DNA of 56,194 nt from Robbsia andropogonis (GCF_000970345.1 NZ_LAQU01000029.1:1-56194), one strand, 5' to 3'; counted from the stretch's first letter, positions 1 through 10,455 are shown. Program-made: numbers and translations. The notes: a model not told the origin generated them from the sequence alone.

Positions 1-440
1 GCCGATGCGCCCGCGTGCCACGCCCGCTCATGGGTGGAAACGAATTGCGTGATGGCGCCATCGCGTGCGATCAGGAAATGCGCCGACACGCGCACCCCCG
101 ACAGCGAGGCGTAATAAGGGTCCGACGCATGATCAAGCGTGTTGTTGAAGAGTGCGTGGATATCACCCGTGCCGAACACGTCGGGCGGCAGGCTGATGTT
201 GTGTATCACCAGCAGCGTGGGCGCCGTATCGCGAGGCCGCGCATCGGCATTCGGCGAGCGCTGATGCGCAACGGCATCGGGTCCAACGGCACGTCCCGCC
301 ACCTGCCCCTGCAGCACCGCTTGCACGACCTCGCGGTCACGGGCGGCAGGCCAGAGCCAGCCATGTGCATCGATCGCCAGCGTCCGCCCGACATCGTTCA
401 CGTGTCGCCTCTTCGTTCCGTCGAAAAAAGAGACCGTCAC
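1..440 (-). CDS. ampD: AmpD-type 1,6-anhydro-N-acetylmuramyl-L-alanine amidase (3' part off the window)
   Basis: Cytoplasmic zinc amidase of peptidoglycan recycling that cleaves the peptide from anhydro-muropeptides. The visible N-terminal part includes LLVIHNISLPPDVFGTGDI, with the first zinc-ligand-type His of the Amidase_2 fold, followed by DPYYASLSGVRVSAHFLIA and the FVSTHERAWHAG segment typical of AmpD. The reading frame runs off the window at base 1, so the C-terminal zinc ligands cannot be checked. A GTG at 440 is chosen because it forms a GTGA overlap with the stop of the preceding gene. An internal GTG (VNDVGR) is an alternative start. It is the third gene of a minus-strand chain with the PP0621-type and cytochrome-assembly genes. 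Confidence 0.85.
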   Translation of the reverse strand, partial: MTVSFFDGTKRRHVNDVGRTLAIDAHGWLWPAARDREVVQAVLQGQVAGRAVGPDAVAHQRSPNADARPRDTAPTLLVIHNISLPPDVFGTGDIHALFNNTLDHASDPYYASLSGVRVSAHFLIARDGAITQFVSTHERAWHAGAS

Positions 441-742
441 GTGGACGGCCGTTCGCCCTCGGCATAACGCCGTGCATGCTCGGCGTTACAAAAACGGTGC
501 TGATACATCTCGATGGTGTCGCCACGTGGCGAGTAGGCACCGCAACAGGCGCAACGCGCCATCGGCTCGGCCAACTCCGGGGCGCGCTGGCGCGCCATGC
601 CGGCTCCCGCGCCGGACATCGTGCCACCGCCACCGGCACGCGCCTGCGCGTCCATCATATGCCGCAATATCGATGCCTTTGCCCGGCGCCAGAACCACCA
701 CGCCGCGCCAAACAGCACGATCCAGAAAATCATACGAGACAT
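437..742 (-). CDS. PP0621-type small membrane-anchored zinc-ribbon-like protein
   Basis: A 101-residue protein with one N-terminal membrane segment (IFWIVLFGAAWWFW), a Gly/Ala-rich linker and a C-terminal metal-binding-looking part: CACCGAYSP at about 65-73 and a later HRFCNAEHARRY. This arrangement matches the small PP0621 family found next to ampD in beta- and gammaproteobacteria. The function is unknown. The start ATG at 742 shares its A with the stop of the upstream cytochrome-assembly gene (TGATG), and the stop overlaps the ampD GTG. The three genes are therefore probably co-translated. The family is inferred from memory of sequence pattern and neighbourhood, not from a search. Confidence 0.75.
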   Translation of the reverse strand: MSRMIFWIVLFGAAWWFWRRAKASILRHMMDAQARAGGGGTMSGAGAGMARQRAPELAEPMARCACCGAYSPRGDTIEMYQHRFCNAEHARRYAEGERPST

Positions 743-1770
743 CAAACCACCTGACGGTGCAACAGCACCTCCAACACGAAGCGACTGCCCACGTAGGCGA
801 GCAGCAACGCCACGAACGACGCGAGCACCCACCGCAACGCAGTGCGCCCACGCCAGCCATAGAAATGACGTCCCGCGACCAGGCCACCGAACATCAGCCA
901 CGACAATACCGCGAACACGGTCTTGTGGTCGAGACTGAACGCGCGATCGAGCAACTGCTCGGAAAACAATGCACCTGACACCAGCGTCAACGTCAGCAAC
1001 GCGAAACCGGCCGAAATCATCCTGAACAACAATTTTTCCATCGTCAGCAGCGGCGGCAGCACGTCCACCCAACTGCGGAACCAGCTACCCGACGCGGACA
1101 TCGGCGCCCCAAACCGCCCCGGCGCGCCAGTACTGATCGTGCCTGCCCCTTGCGCGCCATGCGCACGCGGATAGGTGGCTCCGACCGCGGCGCGGCCACG
1201 ACGCGCCGCGTGCAGCCGTCGTTCAACAAACAACATCAGCACCGCGTGCAGCGCGGCGATCGCCAACAGCCCGTACGAGACGTTGGCGATCAGGAAATGC
1301 ACCTTGAACAACGGATCCGCGGCGTAGTCGAGCACCCGCACGCCGTTGAACGGCAATGGCAGCAACGACGCGAGCGCCGCCAGCGGCAGTACTAGCACGC
1401 CCAGTCCTTCCAACGGGAAGAACCAACTTTCTATCATGTAGATACCGGCCCCGAGCCACAGCATCGACGACAACGACAGGGCGAAGCCGAAATACATCCC
1501 GTTGGATGGGAAGATCGTTATATGCAGCAGCAAACCGTGCGCGAGCAGCGCGACCAATAATGCCAGCCGCCCGGAAATCGGCATCATGCCGTTGCGCGCA
1601 GCAGCAGCCGATGTCTGCACAGGACTGACGCCCTGCATCAGCGGCGTGCCGAATCCACCGGGCGACTCTGGGTCGGTCCGGAGCTCGGGCTGTTGCCTGA
1701 ATGCACGCCAGGCGGCAATCGACAGCCCGCCATAAAGAAGCGCGGTCACCGCGTACAGTACAATGATCAT
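742..1770 (-). CDS. CcsA/YpjD-type cytochrome c assembly membrane protein
   Basis: A 342-residue polytopic membrane protein of the CcsA/HemX/YpjD type, thought to act in haem handling or cytochrome c maturation at the inner membrane. It starts with a membrane helix (MIIVLYAVTALLYGGLSIA). Conserved features include MLWLGAGIYMIESWFFPLEG, a helix with a His (FKVHFLIANVSYGLLAI) and the C-terminal LDHKTVFAVLSWLMFG and GRHFYGWRGRTALRW. Two low-complexity stretches (about 28-65 and 195-235) look like lineage-specific loop inserts. It is divergent from ffh with only 65 bp between the two starts, and it heads the chain with the PP0621-type gene and ampD. The exact biochemical role is not established for this subfamily. 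Confidence 0.8.
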   Translation of the reverse strand: MIIVLYAVTALLYGGLSIAAWRAFRQQPELRTDPESPGGFGTPLMQGVSPVQTSAAAARNGMMPISGRLALLVALLAHGLLLHITIFPSNGMYFGFALSLSSMLWLGAGIYMIESWFFPLEGLGVLVLPLAALASLLPLPFNGVRVLDYAADPLFKVHFLIANVSYGLLAIAALHAVLMLFVERRLHAARRGRAAVGATYPRAHGAQGAGTISTGAPGRFGAPMSASGSWFRSWVDVLPPLLTMEKLLFRMISAGFALLTLTLVSGALFSEQLLDRAFSLDHKTVFAVLSWLMFGGLVAGRHFYGWRGRTALRWVLASFVALLLAYVGSRFVLEVLLHRQVV

Positions 1771-1835
1771 GATCGGAGTTTACACCACGGCCGCCCCGCT
1801 GCGCGGTGCGCCGACATCAGACTTTCCAGCCAGAC

Positions 1836-3203
1836 ATGCTCGACAATCTCACCCAAAGAATGGCCCGCGTCGTGAAGACGTTGCGCGGCGAAGCCCGGCT
1901 GACCGAAGCTAACACGCAGGAGATGCTGCGTGAGGTGCGTCTTGCGCTGCTCGAAGCCGACGTCGCGTTGCCCGTCGTCCGGGAATTCGTCGCCAAGGTC
2001 AAGGAAAAGGCACTCGGCGAGGAGGTCATCGCCAGCCTGTCCCCGGGCCAGGCGCTCGTGGCCGTGGTCCAGCGCGAATTGGTCGCCGTCATCGGTGGCG
2101 ACTATTCCGGCAAGGCCGCCGAACTGAACTTGGCCGTGACACCGCCGGCGGTGATTCTGATGGCCGGCCTGCAGGGCGCCGGCAAGACCACCACGGTCGG
2201 TAAGCTCGCCAAGTTGCTACGCGAGAAGCACAAGAAGAAAGTGCTGACGGTCTCGGCCGACGTTTATCGCCCGGCCGCCATCGCCCAGTTGAAGACGGTC
2301 ACGGAGCAGGTTGGCGCCGAGTGCTTCCCCTCGACGCCCGACCAGAAGCCAATCGAGATCGCAAAGGGCGCGCTGGATTGGGCGCGACGTCATTATCACG
2401 ACGTGTTGATCGTCGATACCGCGGGTCGCCTCGGCATCGATGAAGCGATGATGCAGGAGATCCAGGCGCTCCATCAGGTCTTGAATCCCGCCGAAACGCT
2501 GTTCGTCGTCGATGCGATGCTCGGCCAGGATGCCGTCAATACCGCCAAGGCCTTCAGCGACGCGTTGCCGCTGACCGGCGTGGTATTGACGAAACTCGAC
2601 GGCGACTCACGCGGCGGCGCGGCGCTGTCGGTGCGCCACATCACCGGCAAGCCTATCAAGTTCGTCGGCGTGGCGGAAAAACTCGACGGCCTCGAGGTCT
2701 TCCACCCGGACCGTATGGCCAGCCGAATCCTCGGCATGGGCGATATCCTTGCGCTCGTCGAGGACGCCCAGCGAGGTGTCGACGTCCAGGCCGCGCAGAA
2801 GCTCGCCGACAAGGTCAAGAAAGGCGGAGATTTCGATCTGAACGACTTCCGCGCGCAACTGTCGCAAATGAAGAGCATGGGCGGCCTGTCCTCGCTTCTC
2901 GACAAGTTGCCTGCACAATTCCAGCAAGCTGCCGGACAGGCAGACATGGGGCAGGCGGAGAAGCAGATGCGTCGTATGGAAGGCATCATCAACTCGATGA
3001 CGCCCCAGGAACGGGCCAAGCCGGAGTTGATCAAAGCCAGCCGCAAACGCCGTATCGCGATTGGCGCGGGCGTGCAGGTCCAGGAAGTCAATCGCATGCT
3101 CGCGCAATATGATCAAATGCGCGGGATGATGAAAAAATTGAAGGGTGGCAATATGGCGAAAATGATGCGGGGCATGCGCGGCATGCTGCCCGGCATGCGC
3201 TGA
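1836..3203 (+). CDS. ffh: Signal recognition particle protein Ffh
   Basis: GTPase subunit of the signal recognition particle. It binds 4.5S RNA and signal sequences of nascent inner-membrane proteins and docks with FtsY. The 455 residues have the usual order: N domain (1-90), G domain with GLQGAGKTTT (111-120), ADVYRPAA (141-148), DTAGR (194-198) and TKLDGD (252-257), then a Met-rich M domain from about 330 to the end, including SMTPQERAKPELIKASRKRR. The ATG at 1836 (MLDNLTQRM) is chosen because it is the family-typical start. An in-frame GTG at 1806 would add ten unconserved residues. It is a single gene divergent from the cytochrome-assembly operon. Confidence 0.97.
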   Translation: MLDNLTQRMARVVKTLRGEARLTEANTQEMLREVRLALLEADVALPVVREFVAKVKEKALGEEVIASLSPGQALVAVVQRELVAVIGGDYSGKAAELNLAVTPPAVILMAGLQGAGKTTTVGKLAKLLREKHKKKVLTVSADVYRPAAIAQLKTVTEQVGAECFPSTPDQKPIEIAKGALDWARRHYHDVLIVDTAGRLGIDEAMMQEIQALHQVLNPAETLFVVDAMLGQDAVNTAKAFSDALPLTGVVLTKLDGDSRGGAALSVRHITGKPIKFVGVAEKLDGLEVFHPDRMASRILGMGDILALVEDAQRGVDVQAAQKLADKVKKGGDFDLNDFRAQLSQMKSMGGLSSLLDKLPAQFQQAAGQADMGQAEKQMRRMEGIINSMTPQERAKPELIKASRKRRIAIGAGVQVQEVNRMLAQYDQMRGMMKKLKGGNMAKMMRGMRGMLPGMR

Positions 3204-3350
3204 TGCCCCCTCTGGTCCATGCCGGTCGCGGCGGTGTCACCGGAGCGCGACGGGCATGGCAGATGCGATGTGAACGCCCCGTATGTCGATCCGCATTCAT
3301 GCATGCCGGATCGTGCATGCCACCCTAGTCTAGAGAGCAGGATAGCCGCA

Positions 3351-3902
3351 ATGAATCGCGAAGAAGCGCTGAAGATACTGCAGGAATCGGAGGAGATCGT
3401 GCCGTCCGAGGCCGTCAATGCGGCCATTGACCGGATGGCCGAGGCCGTGCGCGCCGCCGTGGGCAACGAGTTCCCGTTGCTGCTGTCGGTGATGGGCGGC
3501 GCCGCCGTTTTTACCGGCATGTTGCTCCCGAAGCTCGATTTTCCGCTCGAATTCGACTACATCCACCTAACCCGCTATCGCAATGCCACCGAAGGCGGTG
3601 AAATGCAATGGCGCGTCTCCCCGGCCGAGTCGGTCAAGGACCGGGTGGTGCTGGTATTGGACGATATTCTGGATGAAGGCGAGACGATGGCGGCGATTCG
3701 CGACCGCATTGTCGCAATGGGGGCGAAGCGCTTTTTGAGCGTGGTGCTATGCGAGAAGAAATTGAACAAGCCGAAGCCGCTAAAGCCGGACTTCTGCGGC
3801 TTTGAAGTACCGGACCGCTATGTTTTCGGTTGCGGCATGGATGCAAGAGGCTATTGGCGCAACTTGCCGGCCATTCGTGCCCTGGCGTCGACCACCGCGT
3901 AA
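3351..3902 (+). CDS. hpt: Hypoxanthine(-guanine) phosphoribosyltransferase
   Basis: Type I phosphoribosyltransferase of purine salvage, making IMP or GMP from hypoxanthine or guanine and PRPP in the cytoplasm. It is 183 residues long. The PRPP-binding loop VLVLDDILDEGETMAAI lies at 100-116, and the base-contact region DRYVFGCGMDARGYWRNLP near the C-terminus is typical of HGPRTs. The ATG at 3351 is preceded by a purine-rich AGAGAGCAGGA. It lies 147 bp after ffh on the same strand and converges with proS. Family assignment is firm; preference for hypoxanthine versus guanine cannot be read from sequence. Confidence 0.9.
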   Translation: MNREEALKILQESEEIVPSEAVNAAIDRMAEAVRAAVGNEFPLLLSVMGGAAVFTGMLLPKLDFPLEFDYIHLTRYRNATEGGEMQWRVSPAESVKDRVVLVLDDILDEGETMAAIRDRIVAMGAKRFLSVVLCEKKLNKPKPLKPDFCGFEVPDRYVFGCGMDARGYWRNLPAIRALASTTA

Positions 3903-3960
3903 CCGCCATCACGGGGTGATGCCTTATTGCCGTCGCCACGGCATCGATAAAATCATCGCC

Positions 3961-3986
3961 CGCGCCGCGAACACCCTGGCGGCGCG
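3961..3986. terminator. Hairpin between convergent hpt and proS
   Basis: Perfect 8-bp inverted repeat CGCGCCGC (3961-3968) and GCGGCGCG (3979-3986) with a 10-nt loop, placed between two converging genes. There is no clean T-run on either side, although the minus strand reads GGCGATGATTTTATC after the stem. It could be a weak or Rho-assisted bidirectional terminator. Confidence 0.4.
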
Positions 3987-4007
3987 GTAGATGATCATTC
4001 CACGATA

Positions 4008-5780
4008 TCAGCGGGAGGACAGCGCCTGCTTGACCCTCTCGATCGTCACGATCGCAGCACCCTCGATCGGCACCAGCGTCGCCTGTGTATCACGACGGCC
4101 CTGATACTCGATCTTCCCTTCCTTCAGGCCGCGCTCGCCAATCACGAGCCGATGCGGTACGCCGATCAATTCCCAGTCCGCGAACATCACGCCCGGCCGC
4201 TCGCCGCGATCATCCAGGATCACGTCGATGCCGGCGGCGCGCAACGTCTCGTACAGACGATCCGCCTCCGATCGCACCAATTCGCTACGGTCATATCCCA
4301 TCGGGCACAACACCACTTCGAACGGAGCGATCGATTCCGGCCAGATGATGCCCCGAGCATCGTAGTTCTGCTCGATAGCGGCACCGAGAATCCGCGTAAT
4401 ACCAATCCCGTAGCACCCCATCTGCATCGACTGGGGCTTGCCGTCCTCGCCAAGGCAGGTGGCCTGCAGCTTGTCCGAATAATTCGTCCCCAATTGAAAC
4501 ACGTGTCCGACTTCGATGCCGCGGCACAATGCCAGCACGCCCTTGCCATCCGGCGAAGGATCGCCCGCAAGCACGTTACGGATATCGGCGATCTGCACGT
4601 CGGTCGGCACCGGCAGGTCGCGCCCCCAGTTCACTCCGGTGAAGTGATAGTCGACCGCGTTCGCGCCGCAGACGAAATCATGCATGGCCGCCACGGTACG
4701 ATCGACGAACAGCGTGAAAGGCTTCAGGGCCTGGATGGGGCCAAGATAGCCCGGCGGCGTGCCGAAGGTATCGACAATCTCGGCCTCCGTCGCCATCCGC
4801 GCATTGGCCATGCGCGGCAGCTTCGACACCTTGATCTCGTTCATTTCATGATCGCCACGCAGCAACAGCATGACAATGGTCGCGGGTTGGCCACCGCCGT
4901 TGTTCAGCTCGTCAAGAGGCGCATCCACGGCCATCACGATCGACTTCAGCGTCCGTTGCAGCGGGATGCCTAATTGCTCCGCCACCGCCTCGCACTTGGC
5001 GCGACCGGGCGTGGCCGTCTTTGCAAACGGCTCGGTCGCCGCGGCGCGCGCATGCCCTGGCGCCACGGCCTCCGCCGCCTCGATATTCGCTGCGTAATCG
5101 GATGTCGGGCAATAGACGATCGCGTCCTCGCCGGTATCGGCGATGACATGGAATTCGTGCGAACCCGTACCGCCGATCGAGCCATTGTCGGCCACTACCG
5201 CGCGGAACGTCAGGCCGAGACGGTTGAAGATACGCACGTAGGCATCGAACATCGCCTGGTACGACACCTTCATGCCAGCGACGTCCTTGTCGAACGAGTA
5301 CGCGTCCTTCATGATGAATTCGCGGCCGCGCATCACGCCAAAACGCGGACGGATCTCATCCCGGAACTTGGTCTGCACCTGATAGAAATTGACCGGCAAT
5401 TGGCGATAGCTACGGATTTCCTTACGCGCGATGTCCGTGATCACCTCCTCGTGCGTCGGGCCGACGACGAAGTCGCGGCCATGCCGGTCCTTCAAGCGCA
5501 GTAGTTCCGGGCCGTATTTCTCCCAGCGGCCCGACTCCTGCCATAGTTCGGCCGGCTGGATTGCCGGCAGCAACACTTCCAACGCCCCCGCCGCGTCCAT
5601 TTCCTCGCGTACGATTTTCTCGACCTTGCGGATCGATCGCAAGCCGATCGGCAAATAGTCATAGATGCCGCCGGCCACGCGCCGGATCATGCCCGCGCGC
5701 AACATCAGTTGATGGCTGACGATCTCGGCGTCCGATGGCGCTTCCTTCAACGTGCCGATGAAAAATCGCGATGCTTTCAT
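4008..5780 (-). CDS. proS: Prolyl-tRNA synthetase (bacterial type with editing insert)
   Basis: Class II aminoacyl-tRNA synthetase charging tRNA-Pro. The 590 residues match the bacterial ProS form carrying a YbaK-like editing insertion in the middle. Visible motifs: [18 protein letters not shown], motif 2 region [20 protein letters not shown], and motif 3 region [17 protein letters not shown], followed by an anticodon-binding domain ([20 protein letters not shown]). The ATG at 5780 ([15 protein letters not shown]) is the family-typical start; the frame stays open upstream but that part is not conserved. It is monocistronic, divergent from rppH, and converges with hpt. A tRNA-Pro gene also lies in this window. 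Confidence 0.97.
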   Translation of the reverse strand: MKASRFFIGTLKEAPSDAEIVSHQLMLRAGMIRRVAGGIYDYLPIGLRSIRKVEKIVREEMDAAGALEVLLPAIQPAELWQESGRWEKYGPELLRLKDRHGRDFVVGPTHEEVITDIARKEIRSYRQLPVNFYQVQTKFRDEIRPRFGVMRGREFIMKDAYSFDKDVAGMKVSYQAMFDAYVRIFNRLGLTFRAVVADNGSIGGTGSHEFHVIADTGEDAIVYCPTSDYAANIEAAEAVAPGHARAAATEPFAKTATPGRAKCEAVAEQLGIPLQRTLKSIVMAVDAPLDELNNGGGQPATIVMLLLRGDHEMNEIKVSKLPRMANARMATEAEIVDTFGTPPGYLGPIQALKPFTLFVDRTVAAMHDFVCGANAVDYHFTGVNWGRDLPVPTDVQIADIRNVLAGDPSPDGKGVLALCRGIEVGHVFQLGTNYSDKLQATCLGEDGKPQSMQMGCYGIGITRILGAAIEQNYDARGIIWPESIAPFEVVLCPMGYDRSELVRSEADRLYETLRAAGIDVILDDRGERPGVMFADWELIGVPHRLVIGERGLKEGKIEYQGRRDTQATLVPIEGAAIVTIERVKQALSSR

Positions 5781-5795
5781 GCAGTAGGGTTCCGA

Positions 5796-5825
5796 ATTAA
5801 ATAGCGCCGGCAACAGACCGGTCAG
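5796..5825 (-). promoter_or_regulatory. Candidate proS promoter
   Basis: On the minus strand CTGACC (5825-5820) and TTTAAT (5801-5796) are 18 bp apart, just upstream of the proS ATG at 5780. The match is only moderate and would give a very short leader. Confidence 0.3.
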
Positions 5826-5993
5826 GCGCCTAGCGTGCCACCCGCCGCGCTTGTCGACAGGCGTATGTGCCGGTTCGGGAAAGGCACCGCGTGCCCGCTC
5901 CAAACCACCGCACCTTGCTCCCGAAAACGGCCTGTGGCGGCGCCGCGAAGGCGTCCGGACCGTCCCGGGGTGTCAAGCGCACACATATCTGTT

Positions 5994-5999
5994 TATAAT
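5994..5999 (+). promoter_or_regulatory. Candidate -10 box of the rppH promoter
   Basis: A perfect TATAAT at 5994-5999, 33 bp before the rppH start and in an AT-rich patch of the proS-rppH divergent region. The sequence 17 bp upstream (TGTCAA, 5971-5976) is a poor -35, so the promoter may depend on an activator. Confidence 0.4.
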
Positions 6000-6032
6000 C
6001 AAAGCAATTTTAAAGGATTCGAAGGTGGTTGT

Positions 6033-6938
6033 ATGCTTGATCGTGAAGGCTTTCGCCCGAACGTCGGCATCGTGCTGCTGAACGCGCGCAATGAGGTCTT
6101 CTGGGGCAAGCGTCTGCGTGAACATTCCTGGCAGTTTCCGCAGGGCGGGATCAAGTACGGCGAGACGCCTGTCCAGGCGATGTATCGGGAGTTGCACGAG
6201 GAAATCGGACTGCTTCCGGAACACGTGAAGGTCATCGGCCGTACGCGTGACTGGCTGCGATACGAGGTGCCGGATAAGTTCATACGTCGCGAGGTTCGTG
6301 GGCATTATCGCGGACAAAAGCAGATATGGTTCCTGCTGCGCATGGTGGGTCGCGATTGCGATATTTGCTTGCGAACCACCACGCATCCGGAGTTCGATGC
6401 CTGGCGTTGGAACACCTATTGGGTACCGCTTGACGCGGTGATCGAGTTCAAGCGCGATGTCTACCACCTCGCATTGACCGAGCTGTCGCGCTTTGTGCGT
6501 CGCACCACGGCCAAGCCCGGCAAAGACCTTCCACTCGATGGGGGTTCGGCGCCGGGCAGTACCGACGATATGCGCGCCGACAGTGACACATCATGCACCG
6601 GCAACGACGCGGTATGTCGCGGTGAAGCGGATGAGGCCGACCACCGACGTAACGGTTCGAAACACGCCATGGATGCGCAGGCGGCGGACTGTACAACGAC
6701 GGGTTGTGCATTGTCGGGTACGATAGCGGACGCTTTGCCGATGCAAACCCCTGTCCAGGACGTGGTCACCGAGCGCTACAGCGGTACGCCGCCTCTCGCC
6801 ACATCCGACGGTCAGGCTGGCATCGCCGGGAGGGCGACGGTAGGTGGTGCGCTGGTGGTGATCAGCGCGCTAACCGTCGGGGTGTCGAGCGGCCTGCCGC
6901 TTCCGCCGCTGCCGCGTCGTCCAGCCGCATTCAAATAA
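6033..6938 (+). CDS. rppH: RNA pyrophosphohydrolase RppH with long C-terminal extension
   Basis: NUDIX hydrolase that removes pyrophosphate from the 5' triphosphate of mRNAs, triggering RNase E decay. The catalytic core occupies about residues 1-165. It has the Nudix box around 38-60 ([20 protein letters not shown]) and conserved RppH segments RRPN-type start [24 protein letters not shown] and [12 protein letters not shown]. The ATG at 6033 begins [10 protein letters not shown], the family start. The protein is 301 residues against about 160-220 in relatives I know. The last ~135 residues are Ser/Asp/Thr-rich, contain several Cys and Met, and end with a hydrophobic stretch ([14 protein letters not shown]) and PLPPLPRR. 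The CNP1-like gene follows 16 bp downstream. Confidence 0.93.
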   Translation: MLDREGFRPNVGIVLLNARNEVFWGKRLREHSWQFPQGGIKYGETPVQAMYRELHEEIGLLPEHVKVIGRTRDWLRYEVPDKFIRREVRGHYRGQKQIWFLLRMVGRDCDICLRTTTHPEFDAWRWNTYWVPLDAVIEFKRDVYHLALTELSRFVRRTTAKPGKDLPLDGGSAPGSTDDMRADSDTSCTGNDAVCRGEADEADHRRNGSKHAMDAQAADCTTTGCALSGTIADALPMQTPVQDVVTERYSGTPPLATSDGQAGIAGRATVGGALVVISALTVGVSSGLPLPPLPRRPAAFK

Positions 6939-6954
6939 CCAGGATTCCGACAGC

Positions 6955-7623
6955 GTGATGTTTTCGAAGGTGGCGCCGCGCATGCGGCGAGCGGTCCAGT
7001 TCACAATGGCCGCGGCGTGTTGCGCCGCGGCATGTGCTTCATTGAGTGCGGTGTCTTCGCTGCCGATGCTGTCAGGCCTGTCACCCATCGGCATTGCGCA
7101 TGCCGCTGATCCGGATGGAACCGGGAATAACGGTGATGGTCTCTCGGAAGGTCGCAGCCTGATGGATATGGTGACGGGACGCGATGACAATTGGCAGGAA
7201 ATGCCGGTGGCATCGTTGCCGCCGCTGCCGCAAGACAAGAACTTGCTGCCGTTCCAGGTTTCGTCGCAGGCCGAATTGACCTTCCTGATCGACAAGACGT
7301 CGATCACCATCGGCAAGGACGGCGTTGTCCGTTACACGGTCGAGGTCAAAAGCCAGGCCGGGGCGCGCAATATTCGCTACGAGGGCATCCGTTGCGCGAA
7401 TTACTCGTGGCGCCTCTACTCTGGAACGAATTCAGATGGCACCGCTTGGGATAATGCATCGACCGAGTGGATGCGAATTCAGCCAAATCCGATGAACGGC
7501 TATCAGGACGCGTTGTATAACGACTATTTCTGCAGTAACAAATCGCCCGTCACAAGCGTGAAGTCCATCATCGAGTACATCCGCTACAACCGCAGCCTGC
7601 GGACAAGCCAGTACCGCAATTAA
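6955..7623 (+). CDS. CNP1-like family exported protein
   Basis: A 222-residue predicted exported protein. It has a long N-terminal signal-like region, with a hydrophobic core rich in Ala/Cys and a plausible signal peptidase site after IGIAHA (about residue 50). The mature part matches the CNP1-like family (cryptic neisserial protein 1) pattern: NWQEMPVASLPPLPQ, LPFQVSSQAELTFLIDKTSI, DGVVRYTVEVKSQAGARNI and YEGIRCANYSWRLYSG, with two further Cys downstream. The function of the family is unknown. The GTG at 6955 has an AGGA about 10 nt upstream; the adjacent ATG at 6958 is equally possible. It sits immediately after rppH, probably in the same transcript. Confidence 0.8.
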   Translation: MMFSKVAPRMRRAVQFTMAAACCAAACASLSAVSSLPMLSGLSPIGIAHAADPDGTGNNGDGLSEGRSLMDMVTGRDDNWQEMPVASLPPLPQDKNLLPFQVSSQAELTFLIDKTSITIGKDGVVRYTVEVKSQAGARNIRYEGIRCANYSWRLYSGTNSDGTAWDNASTEWMRIQPNPMNGYQDALYNDYFCSNKSPVTSVKSIIEYIRYNRSLRTSQYRN

Positions 7624-7630
7624 GCGCCAT

Positions 7631-7652
7631 GGGGTCGGCACGACCCCGCTTC
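7631..7652. terminator. Hairpin between CNP1-like gene and proB
   Basis: Perfect 7-bp stem GGGGTCG (7631-7637) / CGACCCC (7641-7647) with a GCA loop, followed on the plus strand by GCTTCTCC. It lies just after the CNP1-like stop and before the proB stop, so it may serve both converging genes. The U-tract is weak. Confidence 0.5.
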
Positions 7653-7683
7653 TCCGTTGGGCCCCAATCATCCATCCACTGAT

Positions 7684-8802
7684 TTAAACAATCACCAGAT
7701 TGTCACGATGGATCAATTCCGGCTCATACATATAGCCGAGGATCGATTCGATCTCTTGACTTGCATGGCGTAGAATGCGCTGCGCCTCGACGCTGCCGTA
7801 GTGCGTAATGCCTCGGGCGATTTCCCGGTTGTTTTCATCGACACAGGCAATGATGTCGCCGCGGCTGAACGTGCCCTGGACAGCGACCACGCCAATCGGC
7901 AGCAGACTCTTTCCTTCGTCCACCACCTTGCGGCAAGCGCCGGCATCGATCACGACGTGCCCACGCAGTTGCAGATGATCCGCCATCCATTGTTTACGCG
8001 CCGCCAGCCGGGCGGTACGGGCAACCAATTGGCTTCCTACCGCCTCACCCTGGGCGAGCCGAACCAGCACATCGGGCTCGCGGCCCGACGCGATGATTGT
8101 TGCCGCGCCGCTATGCGCCGCGCGCTTCGCCGCCAGAATCTTGGTAAGCATCCCGCCACTGCCGATCGCCGTGCCGGTACCGCCCGCCATCAACTCCAGC
8201 GCCGGATCGCCGGCGTCGGCATGGCGCACCAGCGTCGCATGCGGGTCCTTGCGCGGATCCGCGGTATAAAGCCCGGGCTGGTCCGTCAGGATCACCAACG
8301 CATCGCCTTCAATCAAGTTTGCGACCAGCGCGCCCAAGGTGTCGTTGTCGCCGAAACGAATCTCGTCCGTGACCACCGTGTCGTTCTCGTTGATGATTGG
8401 TACGACCCCGAGTCGCAGCAACGTGGTCAATGTCGAACGAGCGTTCAGGTAACGCTCGCGATCAGCCAGGTCGGCATGCGTCAATAGAATCTGCGCGGTA
8501 CGGATGCCATGCGCGGCGAAACTGGTCTCGTAGACCTGCACCAGCCCCATCTGGCCGACGGCGGCCGCAGCCTGCAACTCGTCGATTTCCTTCGGTCTGC
8601 GCACCCAGCCGAGCCGTTGCATCCCTTCGGCAATGGCCCCGGAACTCACCAACACGACTTCCTTGCCCGCTTGACGCAGCGCCGCGATCTGCTCGGCCCA
8701 ACGGGCGATTGCACTGCGGTCCAAGCCACGGCCATCGTTCGTGACCAGGCTGGAACCCACTTTTACCACCAGACGTCTCGCACCGGCAATGACCGAGCGC
8801 AC
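7684..8802 (-). CDS. proB: Glutamate 5-kinase
   Basis: First enzyme of proline synthesis, phosphorylating the gamma-carboxyl of glutamate. The 372 residues comprise an amino-acid kinase domain ([20 protein letters not shown] at the start, [32 protein letters not shown], and the [15 protein letters not shown] region) and a C-terminal PUA domain (from about 280). The start chosen is GTG 8802 ([10 protein letters not shown]): it matches the family N-terminus and has a strong AGGGGGA a few bases upstream. The frame stays open to a GTG at 9063 that overlaps the obgE stop as GTGA. Using that start would add 87 unconserved residues. It is cotranscribed with obgE. Confidence 0.95.
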   Translation of the reverse strand: MRSVIAGARRLVVKVGSSLVTNDGRGLDRSAIARWAEQIAALRQAGKEVVLVSSGAIAEGMQRLGWVRRPKEIDELQAAAAVGQMGLVQVYETSFAAHGIRTAQILLTHADLADRERYLNARSTLTTLLRLGVVPIINENDTVVTDEIRFGDNDTLGALVANLIEGDALVILTDQPGLYTADPRKDPHATLVRHADAGDPALELMAGGTGTAIGSGGMLTKILAAKRAAHSGAATIIASGREPDVLVRLAQGEAVGSQLVARTARLAARKQWMADHLQLRGHVVIDAGACRKVVDEGKSLLPIGVVAVQGTFSRGDIIACVDENNREIARGITHYGSVEAQRILRHASQEIESILGYMYEPELIHRDNLVIV

Positions 8803-9059
8803 GGCGTCCCCCTGGTCGACGGCATCACGATCAAGATCCGCGGCAAACCGCCCTGACACGACGCCGGGCGCAGCATCAACGGCGGGCATCACGGGCCGCG
8901 GGTCCGAGCCTCGCGGGTGCACCGCGCGCTCGTCGCCCGTCGCCACCTCTGCAATCGCCTGTTCGCTCCGCTGGCCCTTCACCGCGTCTTTCATTGTGCC
9001 CTTCACTACGTGGGTTGTCGTCCGTTGCCGCCTGGTCTGCACGTCGGTGGCGTCACGCG

Positions 9060-10199
<1,140 letters not shown>

Positions 10200-10207
10200 T
10201 CACGCTC

Positions 10208-10304
10208 TTACGTCACGTAAACCCGCCAAATGGCGGCCGTCTAGCGGGTGTTGCCGCCGGACCAGGCCACGCAGTCGGGTGGTCACGCTGGTCACGTCAC
10301 GTAA
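10208..10304. promoter_or_regulatory. Two TTACGTcACGTAA-type palindromes upstream of obgE
   Basis: TTACGT-C-ACGTAA at 10208-10220 is a perfect odd-centred palindrome. TCACGTCACGTAA at 10292-10304 is a one-mismatch copy exactly 84 bp away. Next to the first lies a second perfect palindrome CCGCCA-AA-TGGCGG (10223-10236). They fall between the rpmA terminator and the obgE start. The binding protein is unknown. Confidence 0.4.
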
Positions 10305-10324
10305 AAGCGCGTCATCTAAAATGC

Positions 10325-10365
10325 GTCATAAAAACGCAGAAGGCCCCGCTCAGCGCGGGGCCTTC
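10325..10365 (-). terminator. Intrinsic terminator of rplU-rpmA
   Basis: Perfect 11-bp stem GAAGGCCCCGC (10339-10349) / GCGGGGCCTTC (10355-10365) with a 5-nt loop. On the minus strand it is followed by TGCGTTTTTATG, giving a T-run. It lies 90 bp after the rpmA stop. Confidence 0.85.
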
Positions 10366-10455
10366 GACGCGATGCCAGCGGGTGCGATGTGCGATCACAC
10401 CCAGGGCATCACGGGGCCGAAGCCCCGCTACGAACTGCTTGCGGAATCAGCGAAA

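Noticed and set aside
1759-1764. TACAAT as a promoter for ffh
   Set aside because: No -35 element at a workable distance, and it lies within the start region of the divergent cytochrome-assembly gene.
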